Positions 12,520 through 24,710 of a stretch of DNA of 64,000 nucleotides are shown here, piece by piece. The DNA lies in assembly GCA_030686995.1 (NCBI GenBank), contig CM060696.1, forward strand, positions 109,054,949-109,118,948, written 5' to 3'. The notes under the pieces are model-generated. The model saw nothing but the letters and a program-made list of their open reading frames with translations. It did no database searches and had not been told where the DNA came from. Both the position numbers and the translations under genes were made by a program. Position 1 is the stretch's first letter; each line of letters begins with the position of its first letter. Source of the stretch: Artemisia argyi. Its lineage: Eukaryota; Streptophyta; Magnoliopsida; Asterales; Asteraceae.

Positions 12520-14499
12520 TAGAGATATCGAAAGATATGAATAACGTTTTTAGTCATTTATTTATATCAACAAATATATTCATATAAACCATAGTATTTT
12601 CTTAAAGCTAGGATCCTAATTGACATAGTACCATTACATCAGTTGATCTGCTAGTAATGATAGTATTCAACAAGGTAATTGTCGTACAATAATTGGCATA
12701 ACATTTGTCCAATTCCTAGATTTATGGGATTTATAATCACAAAACATTTGTATTGTAAGCATGTTTCATCCCTATCTTAATACCTTGAGTCCAAGCTCTC
12801 ACTTCCTACTCAATTTAAGTCGTCTAACTTAAAAACTGCAAACTCATAAATCCATTACATCAGTTGATCTGCTAGCAATGAAATTACGAAATTTACCTCT
12901 CCATTGCAATCTCGCCAAGTTCTCACATGACGTAAATTACAACTTCAAGTGTTCTTAATTAGATGGCATTCGACTTAATTTTATAAGGGTATTAATTTTG
13001 ACGTGTGATCAAAATAATGTATGAAGAAGCATGCATACAACTTCATAACATTGGTTTTATAAAACAATTTTATTACCAATTCACTAAGAGTAAAATAGCA
13101 AAGTTTTGATTGAGGTATCGGGTTCACCAATTAAAGAATTACCAACAATTATCGTCCATTATATCGTACTTTTGCATAAGCCCTAAGGCTTAGTGTTTCG
13201 GATAATCATTGTGGAATTGTGGTTAATTCACCCTTAAGATGACAGTGTACATGTAATGGTTGTTCGATAAGTCTAATTTACACACAAACAAGCGTTAAGA
13301 CAGAATGTTGTCTATCTAAGGCTACAATTTAATGCGAAACCAACCTTATACCCATCTTGTAGTGTGTAAACTTCGGTCGGACCTAGTTAACCATTACGTA
13401 CAAAAACATCAATCAACCAATCATTTGAAATTTAAACTCTTAAAACCAAAACAATTTCGCCATTTATTTAGTCCATATTATTTTTCTATTCAAAATTACC
13501 CTTTTTCGTTTATAAACATGTCTAACATAATAATAAACAAAACAAGTAATATATAATAAAAAATAAAACAACCAAATAAACATATACATAACATAACAAT
13601 TAGGGCAAATAATAAAAAAAGGTAATATACTTGCCACAATTTCATCGAATGGGTAGTGAACTATTTTTTTTTTTATTTTGAGGGTAATTTTCTTTCAAAA
13701 TCATTATCTTTAGGGTATTTTGTAAAAATTTTGGACAATTTTGCCCCTCATAGCTAATACAAAATTTTTTTTCCCGAAGGGCAAAATTGTCCAAAATTTT
13801 TGTAAAATACCCTAAAGATGATGAATTTGAAAGAACATTACCCTCAAAAGGAAAAAAAATAGTTCACTACCCATTCGATGAATTTGTGGCAAGTATATTA
13901 CCTTTTAATATCATTTGCCCTAACAATTAAATATGTATAAAACTTGTAGCCACATGCAAATTTTATTCAATAGTCCTATTAATAATCAAGTCTAGGTGTA
14001 TTATGCATTTATTCAATTAAGGCTTTCTTCTTCAAAGGAAAAAGAGCCACATACATCGATAAATCGATTGCGTAAGCCAAAACTAAACAAATACCACATA
14101 GCACATAATTGATTACTTAATATTGGAGTCTTCCCCAATTCGACATCTATTAATAATTTTACATGTTTCGATATAACTTAACAATTAATCCATATATCCA
14201 ATTTAAACCATTTAAATTATCACACAATAAAATCCATGCAAACATCAACTTTTCATGGATTATGCTTAACAATTAACATATTGCACCAAGATAGTTTACT
14301 AAAACGCATAACCAATTACATGACATCCTAGGGTTTCTAATCATATTAAAAAAAAAAACAAAACCAAAACCCTAAAAATCTAAAAGGTCAATTGACCCAA
14401 AAAAAATAGGGTTAGGAATCGAAAAACCCTAAAAACATGTAATTAAACGAATCAAGATTCAATTTTTATACGTTTCGATAATTAATTACACATTATAAC
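12520..14499 (-). mobile_element. Interior remnant of a second copia element
   Basis: This stretch lies downstream (minus strand) of the primer site at 14500-14513. It encodes nothing recognisable. It contains a direct repeat, 'ccattacatcagttgatctg' plus a few more bases, at about 12630 and 12851, and the fold-back element at 13603-13920. The first copia LTR appears to be inserted into it at 12519/12520. The interpretation rests on position more than on protein homology. Confidence 0.4.
13603..13920. mobile_element. Fold-back MITE, Mutator-like (9-bp target duplication)
   Basis: The element starts GGGCAAAT and ends ATTTGCCC. Its two halves are nearly complete inverted copies of about 145 bp around a short centre near 13760. 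The 9-mer TAACAATTA flanks it at 13594-13602 and 13921-13929. A 9-bp duplication with long inverted ends is the hallmark of Mutator-like elements. Confidence 0.85.
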
Positions 14500-14513
14500 G
14501 GCTCTAGATGCCA
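14500..14513 (-). promoter_or_regulatory. Primer-binding site of the second copia element
   Basis: The minus strand reads TGGCATCTAGAGCC, a variant of the initiator-tRNA site used by many plant copia elements. The LTR begins four bases to the right at 14518. Confidence 0.6.
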
Positions 14514-14517
14514 CTAT

Positions 14518-16592
14518 TGGAGTTATAATATCATGACATGCATATAAATAAACCAATAACATCAAGTAAGCATATGCGGAAGCGTTATAACAAGATCATA
14601 TAACATGTAATTAATTAATCAAATATAAAAGTAAACACACCTTTGTGATTCTAGCCCGAACAAGAATCAATTGCAATCTTCAATTCAAGAACCCTAATTA
14701 GGGTTTATGTGGATTATAAGAACTAGAAGGGTACCTGCGCGTTGCGGCGGCGGGTACCCTGAAATAAAAATTTTCGGTGAATCATTATTTTAGTTTATTA
14801 TGTTCTTTTTCATAATAAATTCACGGATATCAAAAATTCCGTTTAGCCCGTCCCCGTTCAGGCTCGAGCCAGTTTGGCCAGCGCCCATTCGGGCTCAAGC
14901 TCATTTGGCCTGTTGCCCGTTCGAGCTTGAAATATATTACGATGCAAATAACTTTCATTGAGATAAGTCTTTATACTTTTTGTCAATATTTCATGAGATC
15001 TTATGATAAGAAAAACAAAATAGTGAAGTATTTATTGTTTAATTTGGGGTATTAATTTTAAACTGGTATATGAAAATTGTTTAATTGGTTCTGATTATAA
15101 TTTAAATTGTATAACGCATGATTTTGAAGTTGCAATTTTCTCAATCTAAATGATTGTTACAAAAATAAATAGAGAATTGATTCTCACAATTACTTTGAAA
15201 AATTACTTTCTAAACTACATTAAATGGTCTTAGGTCAATGTATATTTACGTGAAATAATACACAGCTTTTATGTTATTTAATGAATTACCAAAAGTTGTT
15301 GTCAGTTTCCTTATAAAAGAGTTGACAAAAGTAGTGTACCGTATTTCGACATATCATATCACAATTTATATTTATTTTCCTCTCAAACATTTATCTTCTC
15401 TTTAAATTATAATGAAGTTTGGTCTTCATATCAATGCGTGTTCTATAGCAATAAGTTTTTATAATATTTATAAATCTATTTTTTTTTTATTGAACACAAT
15501 AAACCTAAACTTAAAACCTACGATCCTAGCCTCCCATCTAGTGTTTTTCTCCTACCAAATTTTTCTCTACACTTGCAGGCACGCCTCCCATTCCTTCTTC
15601 ATTGGGTACTATTTTTGATCTTTTTATTTTGAGTAACCCATGAAGAACACCAACCCAAACATAAATCAAGAACCCTTTTTGATAACCAAATACCAAACCA
15701 AACATAAATCAACAACCCTTTTTGATCTTTTGGTAAAACTTAAGAGTACCAACAAACTACGACCATTGCACTACATGTCTTCAAGATCTTATATGGAGGT
15801 CTCGGGTAGGTGTTTTTTGTTTTTTGTTTCAGGTATCGGAGGAAAAAGTTTGCATTTATGGCTGGGAATTATATAGAGGGTTGTACGTTATGTTTAAATA
15901 ATTGTAATATTAGGTGAAGGGGTGTTTTTAATGCCATTTAATGTATAATTATAAGGTTTTGGTCTGAATTTCGAGTTATGCTTGTTTTTATTGTACACAA
16001 TGCTTTGCTTATTGTAATTCTGAAAAATCCTTGCTTTAAAGTGTTGTAAACATTGCATAATTTTTTGTACATCTGAATTTTTTGGAGAGAGAGAGTCATT
16101 TGTCCATTATATGTAGTATAGATTACCCCTTACCTCTTTTGTAATTCAATCCAAGAATCAAACAATAGTGTATTTGAATCGTGTTCTTGTACACACGTAC
16201 TAATTCAAGTAAAAGTTTATACAAGTAAATTAAACACAAAACATTTTAGCTTTATAAAAATCGAAAACCCTTATGGGTTTGAGGAGTGGATCGATTTAGG
16301 GACAAGAGAAGAAGATAAAAACACCTATTATGTGTGTACAAGTTATGAGAAAACAATATCCATGAGGTGTTTATATACTTGATGAAACTTGGAGCTCAAG
16401 GCACAAAGGAGGTGGATCCCTCCCTTTGGCCGATCGGTTGTAGCACCCCAAAGGGGATTCCGGAACCTTCTATTGTTTCTAATTATTCACAAGTATTACT
16501 TTCCTAATCTTCGTCTAACGGTCGTTAGTCATTCTCCGTAAAATACTAACGGTCGTTACTAGTTTTGTGTTTATTAATAATTATATATAACA
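14518..16592 (-). mobile_element. Copia 5' LTR split by a Helitron
   Basis: On the minus strand the LTR starts TGTTATATATAATT (16592) and ends TATAACTCCA (14518), next to the primer site. It is interrupted by the Helitron at 14723-16122; the LTR itself is about 675 bp (14518-14722 plus 16123-16592). A TATA box, AGTATATAAACACC, lies at about 16367-16380. Its left interior is at 12520-14499. Its right end touches the truncated end of the Tat/Athila-like gag, so it probably inserted there. Confidence 0.6.
14723..16122 (-). mobile_element. Non-autonomous Helitron (1.4 kb)
   Basis: On the minus strand the element starts TCTATACTACATATAATGG (16122) and ends with a strong GC hairpin (arms GGTACC around a GC-rich loop, 14730-14759), then TTCTAG. 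It sits between A (14722) and T (16123). TC at the 5' end, a hairpin just before CTAG at the 3' end, and insertion between A and T are the Helitron signature. No Rep/helicase is encoded. The inside (about 15520-15900) has CT-rich and AG-ended stretches that may be captured gene pieces, which I cannot identify; the open frames at 15412-15876 are not supported. Confidence 0.75.
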
Positions 16593-17734
16593 TTTATAAA
16601 TAATTATTCTTTTACTCTTGATTTGGTTGATCGAGAACGGGTGGTCCAAAAAAATTGGTGGAACGGTAGCTGAGAAGATTTCGATCTCCTTGAGGTGGGT
16701 AACCGTTGCTACCCGTGTTTGCAGCATACGCGTTCTCATGAGAAAAGGCACCGGTTGCCAGACATTCGTAATATAAATGAGGACCACCACAAGTCTCACA
16801 ACCATGACTAACCATATTGACTTGATGGTTTTTAGTTTGATCCTGAGTCGTTTGATACATTCGAAGCATAGCCGTAGACATGTCATCGAGCTTCTTAGTA
16901 ATGGCGGCAAGCTCGAAATTATACGAAGAATTATGAGTCGCGGTCGATCTCGTTGGCTCATTCCTCTCGGCCGAGGAATCCCAATAATTGTAATGAGCCG
17001 TCATATTCTCGATAAGTTCGTAACAATCTTCAGGACGACGTTTCATAAAAGTACCTTCGGCTGTTGCATTGATCGTATCACGATGTCGTAAAGTCAAACC
17101 ATTGTAAAACGTATCAATTATCGTAACGAGAAGCATATTATGGTTTGGACACCGATCAATAGCAAGCTTATAACGTTCCCAAGCCTCGAATAAAGACTCA
17201 CCGGGAAGTTGCCGGAAGTTGCTAATATCGTTTCGTAACTTCGTCACCATCGATGGTGGAAAATACTTCGCCAAGAACTTCGAGACCATTTCTTCAAAAG
17301 TATGAATCGAGTTCTTGGGAAGACGATCAAACCAAGCGGTGGCATGATGCGTTAGAGAATAGGGGAAGAGAGAAACACGGAGGGCGTCATCGGAGACCCC
17401 ATGTTGTTTCATGCTTTGGGTGACGGTTAAAAATTTATCAAGATGCTTATTTGCATCGTCACCCGGCAAACCGTGAAATTGGCATGAATTTTGGACTTGT
17501 TGTATCATATGATGCTTTAGTCCAAAATCCGTAGCTTCAATATTGAGAGGGGCAATCGGGCCACCTCTTCCGTGCATCGTCGGTTGGCACAGCTCCTCCA
17601 TCGTTCGGAGATCGGGAGCTGGCACGTGTTGGTGATCATCACCACCCACCGGAGGGTGTTGATTATTCGGGTCCATTTCCTCAACGTTGGGAAAATGGAC
17701 ACGGTGTGTGTGTCGAATTGCCCTCTCGGGGTTT

Positions 17735-19156
17735 TGATGAGGCGAAAAATGAACCACTTTTAGGGGGTCATTTAAGCCCAGAATTGAATTTATTTGATCA
17801 AATATTGCCCTAAATCGTTCCTTTTGTGATTTTAGGTACTTTGGGAGTGAAATCTGGAAAAGGAAGCAATTCGGACGTTTTTGGAGCATAAAAGTGAAGA
17901 AAACGCCAAAGACTTAATTTTCCAAGCTGAGAACAGTGTATGACGGCGTCAAGAGGAAATGCATGACGGCGTCAAGAGTAAAATCCATGACGACCCAGTA
18001 CAAACCTGAAGGCGTCACAAGAAGGGCGTCAAGAGTTAATTTTGTGACGGCCTGCATAAGGAGACCACATGACGGCGTCAGACCCAGATCTAGGCAGTCC
18101 GAGGAACTATTTGGCGGCGAGATGACGGCGTCAGGCATTTGTTCTTGACGCCGTCACCTTCTAAACTCTATATATAGTTTTCTATTTTTCATTCATTAGG
18201 GAGGAACCTGTGTGGAGAAACCCTAGGGCCGAACTTTGTGAACCCTAGCTCGTATTTTACAGTAAATTCAAGGGTTTTCACCCCTTGAATCCTTTCATGT
18301 GCTATTGAGATAAGTCTTCTCTTAATTCAATCAATATGTCTATGTGTTGGTTGTCTATATCTTGTGCTTGTCTTGATTTCACCATGTTAGGCTAGATCTA
18401 TCTTGTGTTTGCTTAGATCTAATGAAACTTAGATGTTAATTATGTGTTGATTACTTGTTTATGGTTGTATTGGATGAATGATTTCAATGTTAGGCTTAAG
18501 AAAACTGGCAGATCTCCATTGTGTAACATGCTTGAACGTCTTAGGAAACATGAACCGATTTGTACTAGGTTTTATTGGTTGTATTTAATGCATGAGTAAA
18601 TTCTAATGATCCTATGTTAGGAGCTTCTTAGCCGGCTTGACATAGGAGTGAAGTAGGCACTCATAGGATTGGGGAAGTAAGTACGCCACCCCATGAATGG
18701 TATTAAGGAATACAATTCGTCATCCACGCAACTATAACAAGTAATTAACGTGTAAAAGATATCTAGGGAGTAGTGAAATCTAAGTAAACACATTTCTCCC
18801 ACATATTGCTCACAACCTTAGTTTAATATAGTTTATTTTCATTTTTAGTATTTTATTTTGATTGCATCTTAGTATTGGGTTAGTTGACTAGCAACTAATT
18901 CCGCCCAAATCCTTCAAACCCGAGATTTTTACTTGCTTTCCTAAAAATATAAAAATACAAAAAAAGAATCATCCCTCATCTCTAGACCTAGTCTTTAGGT
19001 TTTCTAATCCTAGCGGCACTATTCCTAGCTGAACGATCAATCCCCCGGTACTTGTCATTATACTATACTACATCGATCAGGTACACTGCCTGGTGGGGGT
19101 TGTAAGCTTCTCGAGATCCCTCGAGAGGTAAAGCCTGGTGCAATCCCTACGCGTCA
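17735..19156 (+). mobile_element. Solo LTR (1422 bp) with GGTTT target duplication
   Basis: It starts TGATGAGGCGAAAA and ends CTACGCGTCA. It belongs to the same family as the LTRs at 5742-8067. GGTTT flanks it at 17730-17734 and 19157-19161, a 5-bp duplication as expected for Ty3/gypsy integration. There is no primer site or interior, so it is the product of recombination between two LTRs. It lies inside the gag of another element in the opposite orientation. Confidence 0.92.
17941..18177 (+). promoter_or_regulatory. LTR promoter: TATA box and decayed palindrome array
   Basis: Exact TGACGGCGTCA (or complement) copies start at 17941, 17964, 18070, 18123 and 18146. Decayed copies lie near 17988, 18010, 18027 and 18047. 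CTATATATAG follows at 18168-18177, 12 bases after the last palindrome. The layout matches the copy at 6698-6940. Confidence 0.65.
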
Positions 19157-19205
19157 GGTTTGACAAAGGAGATATAAGACTTTCAGAAGAAGAACGGGTG
19201 TTCAT

Positions 19206-19726
19206 ACACCAAAAATAAAATCAAAAAAAAGAAAAAGAAAAAGAAAAATATTTTTGTATTTTTAATTTAAAATTATTTTTGGTTTTTTTTTTTAAATTTA
19301 TTGAAAAACAAATCTCAAAAACTTTTCTTTTCTTTTATTTTCTTTTTCAAACGTTACGTTAATCGTAATCGTTTCCTTCAAAACTACTCGCGATGGAACG
19401 GGAGAGAAGAATGTTTCTCTCTTAAGCTTGCAATTTAATGTCTAAGCTTCTGTATTTTCCGCTTATTCGGTTGTAGAATTAAAGTAATCCGATTAACAAC
19501 TAATTTCACGCTTTCTTGTGTTGTTATGCTTATTTGGTTTACAACGCCCCCTCTTCCATGAGGGAGTCGGGGCTGTAACTTTCTTTTTGTATTTTTGAAA
19601 ACACTTTAGGAAAAGTGTTTTTGATTTTTCAATTTTTATATTTTTATAGAAAATATTCACAAGATAGAGGAAGGCTTATCAAAACACGATTTTTCAAAAC
19701 GAAATTCAAAACTCATTTCAAACCTT
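19206..19726 (-). mobile_element. Untranslated leader of the Tat/Athila-like element
   Basis: This is the stretch between the primer site and the gag start. It is rich in A/T homopolymers (19210-19340) and encodes nothing recognisable. The open frame at 19615-19836 crosses the primer site and is not a gene. Confidence 0.6.
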
Positions 19727-19743
19727 CCCCGGAAGCGGCGCCA
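19727..19743 (-). promoter_or_regulatory. Primer-binding site, tRNA-Asp type
   Basis: The minus strand reads TGGCGCCGCTTCCGGGG, which differs from the site at 5719-5735 at one position. It lies five bases from the LTR at 19749. Confidence 0.8.
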
Positions 19744-19748
19744 AAAAT

Positions 19749-22700
19749 TGATTGCTCAATTATAGTATATATATTAAGTATCGAGGAAATCCGCAAGAAA
19801 TACGGATTACCCGAGTCGTTTCCCAACGAAGGTTGAATGGAATTGTAAAATTCGATTCATGAATCGTGTCGTGAAAAGTGGAAAAATGAAAATAGTGATT
19901 GAGAAATTCAAAAAGTGAAAAGAAATGATAAAATAAGCTGAAGGTACAAACTATGTATGCACAATTATCTAAAAATTCAAAACGGGAATTCAAACGCGAT
20001 TTTAAAACGTAAAGTACGATTAAAAACGTAACTTTTATTGAAAATTGATCCTAAAAATATGAAATAAATTTCTAAAAATCTTAAACTACTTAAAATAATT
20101 TTGAGAAAAAGAAAAATATTTTTTTGACTTTTTATTTATTTTCTATGAATTTATTACTAATTTTGGAATTTAAAAAGTAATTAGAAATAAAAGAAAATGT
20201 AAAATAAATGGGAAAATTCAAATTTAATTTTGAAAAATCTAAAATAAAAGAAAAGAATTATCTAAAATATTTTTGGATTCTTAAAGGCTTTTTCTGATTT
20301 TTATTTAATTTTTATTTATTAAAAAATATTTAAAATTGAATTAAAACTAAGAAAAATTAAGAAAAATTGTAAACAATTCTGAAAAATTTGAAAAATTCAC
20401 AGAAATTCTAAAATATTATAAGAAACTTGAGAAAAATTTTTGAAAAAGAAATAAGACAGAAAAGTGCTTATTGTACCTAAAACAACTTATTGCAAGTGCT
20501 TATTAATAAGCACTTGCAACAAAACTATATCAAACTTGAAACACAGAAGTATTGTACTCAAATAAGCTCAAATATGCCAAATTCAGATCAAAAGAAACTC
20601 ATAAGCAATAAGCAGTTGAGAATAAGCTAATGAATAAGCATATAAGACACAGCATAAGCCAGAAAGCTAAGGTATAATACAAATCACTACTAAACACTTA
20701 ACTAAACTCAGAAACACCAATAATGCTCAGTAAACAAGCTGTATGAAAACTAGCAGGCTTAATATTCTAATCAACTTTCATGTTCTATGCCACTAACTTG
20801 CAGGAACCAAATAAGCAGTCTAATAAGCTATATTCTAAAATATTAAGGGGACAAAAGCTTCTCTGAACTACTGAGTCTCTAAAAACAGTAAAAGCCCTAT
20901 CACTAACTATCAATTGAACACCTATAGAAAGCCTAAAACAACATCATGTAAAAACTAACAAGCTGAGACAGTTGACTATTGTTATACATGCACTACTTTG
21001 ACCCAATCCAATCTTTACTAATTGAATCTACTTCTGTGTGGAAAATTAAGCTATAATAAAGTTGTATTAAGCTAGCTTACACTATATTGTACCTACAACT
21101 TCAAACTCTCTAACTGATTTATAAAATTCCCACAGTTAAACTAATTTTAGACCTAACTTTGACTTTTCTATGAAGTACCTACTGATTTTTATGCTATATT
21201 ACTCTATTATTACACTAATGTAATCTAAATGTGATCATGAAACAGTAATCTAGCAACAACTAACCACAACAATTCACAGATCCAAACACCCCTTAATATC
21301 TATGCTAAAACTATGAATCAATGAAATACACTTCTAATCTCCAAACTACTTATCAAAACAGCTAAATTAACACTAATATAATCTAAATGAACAATCAATT
21401 CCAACTGAAATAGACAGAAACACAGAATCACAGATTTAAGCTACTAATGATGAAATTTGAAAAGTACACTTTTCCCCTCAACTCAAAATAGAGGGGCTCA
21501 CTAAGCTTGCCTGTCTTTAGACAGGCCAAGTGCATCCCAAACTCACTTTGGACTATCAATAACACCACTGGATCATATGAAAAAACAGTTGACTACCATT
21601 GATTGTTTTAACTATTGAACTATGAAATGGAAAACAATCTCACAAGAGCTATGTATAGCTAGTATGAGATGCAAACTTCCTCTAAAATAGCTTTTATGAA
21701 AGCTGAATGAAATAATTGAACAACCTTTTTATTTATTTTTTTCTTATTTTCTGAATTACATGAAAACCTTTGAATAAAATGAAAGCTGATTTGTAAAGTA
21801 AAGAAGTATGAACTAAAATAAGCTAATAAGACAGTGTTAAAAGCTAAACAATAAGTGGTAAGCAACAATAAACTGAAATTGATTTAACATAAACTAATTT
21901 TATTAAACTAAAAGAGTACAATGAAATAGAAAGTTACAATGCTAAAACTGAGAAATAAAACGGGCAGAGTTTGGCTACACTAAAACTCCACCACTGAAAT
22001 AGATTACACTAGTTCTCTATATATAGCAATGAAGTGAAGGTTCTAGTAGAAGGATAGCCACATATTGCCAGCTTGGCAATCCGTGTGGTGTGTTTTCTGA
22101 GTACAATCTTGAGCCCTTGATCATCTCCCAATGATTGCTTTCCAATTACAGCCCTTAGATTAACCCCTGGTGATGTGTTCAAACCAATGAAAGGCTGCCA
22201 CGTATCATTCCTTGTGCTTCTTAGCATCTGACAAGCCCTGACATCATCATGATCTTCTAGAAGTCAATTAATTTGACTAATACACCCTTAATTGCTGTAA
22301 TTGACGCAAGTACAGTAACTAGGGTTCATATGCCCTGGGTAATTGGGGATAAAAGGGGGCGGGTAATTTTATTCTATTATTGTTTGACCGGTGTGGGTTT
22401 TGGTTGACCAGGGGTGTTTGTGGATCGGGTTAAAAAGCAAATGGGCTTTGGGGTTTTGGATATTATGGGCTTGTGGGTTTAATATTGGATTTGGATTTTA
22501 CACAATATTTGGACCAGGCCTTTGTTTGTTGACTTAAAATGTTTTAAGCTTAATAAACCATAAGGACCATATTTGTATTTTCAGAAATCACAAGGACCAA
22601 ATATGCCATTCTTCTTAAATGTAATCCAAGGGTATTTCTTGTAAATGCTCTGATTCTCAAAGGACCAATGATGTCATAACTTGAAAAGTGTCTTCCAAGG

Positions 22701-22932
22701 ATCATAACTGACAACTTCTGAAATTTGGAGGACTGATTCTGATAATCTCTTGAAACTTCAATAAAGGGCCAAATCTGACAAATCTTAAATCTTTGAGGAC
22801 TTAATTGAACTATGTAGGCTCAGCATTGATTTTCTTTGAGTGATCTGCACACGTTCCACTCTCGTGCTCGTTTTTGCCGGTTTCCGTTTGTTTTTCGTCA
22901 TTTTATGAAATATCCGTACCTGCACATTCACA
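19749..22932 (-). mobile_element. Long 5' LTR of the Tat/Athila-like element
   Basis: The primer-site end (19749) is firm. A minus-strand TATA box, CTATATATAG, lies at 22017-22026, so U3 must extend further right. The outer end is placed at about 22932, where the minus strand reads TGTGAATGTGCAGG; this boundary is a guess within a few hundred bases. The R/U5 part (20050-21990) is very AT-rich and full of 'aataagc' words. The frame at 22009-22227 lies in U3 near the TATA box and is probably chance. Confidence 0.55.
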
Positions 22933-23050
22933 ATCGCAAAAACACATATTCTTTGGCATTTTGGGTTAGTTTTTTGGATTATTAAGCCTTAATTTGGTAA
23001 AGAAAAGGTGAGTAAATAAGTACTCACCAATGACCACGTTCATCTTCTCC

Positions 23051-23085
<35 letters not shown>

Positions 23086-24382
23086 ATACACACCAATCCT
23101 AATTCTATATGAGTGTTACCGCAAATTTAGATAAACACTCTTATCTAGGGGTTTTTACCACTCAAAGGAAGCCGAACATATGTTTAGCACAATCTCACGC
23201 CATAAACTTATCATAAACCTTGATTTACATACCATACATAGACAAATACTTTATGATATTTATGAAATAAATTGCACCAAATTCATCTATTAAGGTAATT
23301 TACTTCTCATCTCTCTATTGTCACTTTAATCTCTTTCTAATCTTTTTTGAGATTTCTTGATTAAATCGATTATTTTATGATAAAAAGTAGTTAATTATAA
23401 CACTCTTGTCATTTTAGTTTAGATACTATACAATGTTTAGAAAACACTAATGATTACTTATAATAGTTTCTCAAACTATAGTTTACCAAATTGTATGTTC
23501 GTTCTCATCTTACTTTTTTTTATCAAAACCGTTATGTTATCCCAGTTTAGATTACCTATGCGTATTGATACCCGCAACAACACATATTGTTTGTTAATTT
23601 GTTATCACATCGGGTAGTGTTTATGATGCTTTGAAATTTTGTTAAATCTCATTTGCTCCAAATTTATTGATATGCTTATGCTACGGATCTAATGCACAAT
23701 GCACAAGATCGGTTCCTATCTAGCTTTTCAACACACATGAGACGAAATTTTGTGCTGGTTTGGGAACCTAGGGTTGCATTTAAAAAACCAAATGAACTTT
23801 ATTATCTTCCGAATATCGTGTTCATTATCATAGTTTCTACTCTTATCATTTATGTTGATTTTATAAATAGGAATCAAAAATCGTGAAACACATATACAAA
23901 TAAGATAATAACATTGTTTCATTTGATTAACATTAGTTTGAACTTTTGCCTACGAAATAACAATGTTTCACATAACCATCTTTCTTTTATCTTATATCAT
24001 CACCGCCAACATCATTAGTGGAAACCGTCAATTCTTGATAAGAATCGTCACCATTTTACACCATTCCAGAAACAAAGTTTCTTTAATTATTAACATACCT
24101 AATTAGAAACCGAGTAACCAATAACAAGATGACATAATGGTGAGACATACTAATAATCTAACAAGACGTGTCACGCTGAAACCTAACTGACTTTACATTT
24201 TGATTATCTGAAGAAAAAAAAAGGTCGTAAGATACTCAATCTAAACCGTATACATATAAGTTAAATAATTGTCATTGCGAACCAACCTAAAAAAAAATCC
24301 TTTTAAGAAAAACTTTTACTACTATCCAATTAGTCCTTGTAAAGTGTAAACCAGTTGAAGACTTGATGAAATACTAATACGA
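22933..24382. other. Spacer without a recognised gene
   Basis: It contains a (CA)n microsatellite at 23054-23083. The overlapping frames at 23692-23922 on both strands are unsupported. AT content is high throughout. Confidence 0.5.
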
Positions 24383-24601
24383 GGGTGTTTGTTTCAGCTT
24401 ATATAAGTGGTTTATGCTTATCTGCTTTTGGACTTATATTTCATAAGCTCATTTTTATGTCGTATTTTGAAACTTTTTGGCTTATATAAGTTCATTATTT
24501 TATTATGTCATAAATAACTTATATACCTCCCAAAAAAAAAAAAAGGTTTAGTTTATGTAGCTGACAACTAAAAAAAAGAGAGACATGAAACAAACACCCC
24601 C
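24383..24601. mobile_element. MITE with GGGTGTTTGTTTCA ends
   Basis: The left end GGGTGTTTGTTTCA is exactly inverted at the right (TGAAACAAACACCC, about 24584-24597). The inner sequence has 'gcttatataagt' words and an A run. A related but decayed sequence lies at 46010-46110. The target duplication is unclear. It sits just upstream of the next gene. Confidence 0.6.
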
Positions 24602-24619
24602 TAATTGTTTATAACGGGA

Positions 24620-24710
24620 AACTACCGTACAGCAACAGCTTACAATTGAATTCATCATAAATCACACCTTCGAAAACACACAAGACAAATTTCCTTTCAA
24701 TCGTTTCAAG
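24620..24710 (+). promoter_or_regulatory. Probable 5' UTR exon of the downstream gene
   Basis: The sequence ends TTTCAAG|GTAACATTTT at 24710/24711, a good donor. The matching acceptor GTGACAG lies at 25787, 15 bases before the start codon. The resulting 1.08-kb leader intron (24711-25787) is T-rich, as in many plant leader introns. The transcription start is not located. Confidence 0.5.

Larger units (their letters stand above)
16612..19205 (-). pseudogene. Ty3/gypsy (Tat/Athila-clade) gag, interrupted by a solo LTR
   Basis: The gag begins at the ATG at 19205 (MNTRSSSE), is cut at 19161 by the solo LTR (17735-19156) and resumes at 17729. Without the insertion the frame would be open for about 388 codons to the stop at 16612. 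The body has the gag capsid domain: IEATDFGLKHHMIQQVQ, then HHATAWFDRLP and FRQLPGESLFEAWERYK. A CCHC-like CETCGGPHLYYEC follows near the C-terminus. The apparent open start at 17889 is an accident of reading into the LTR. After 16612 the next sequence is the copia LTR; protease and polymerase are not in the window. The primer site and LTR of this element are at 19727-22932. Confidence 0.85.

Noticed and set aside
17677..17889. N-terminal extension of the gag frame
   Set aside because: The extension upstream of about 17730 is translated LTR sequence. The native gag start lies on the other side of the solo LTR at 19205.
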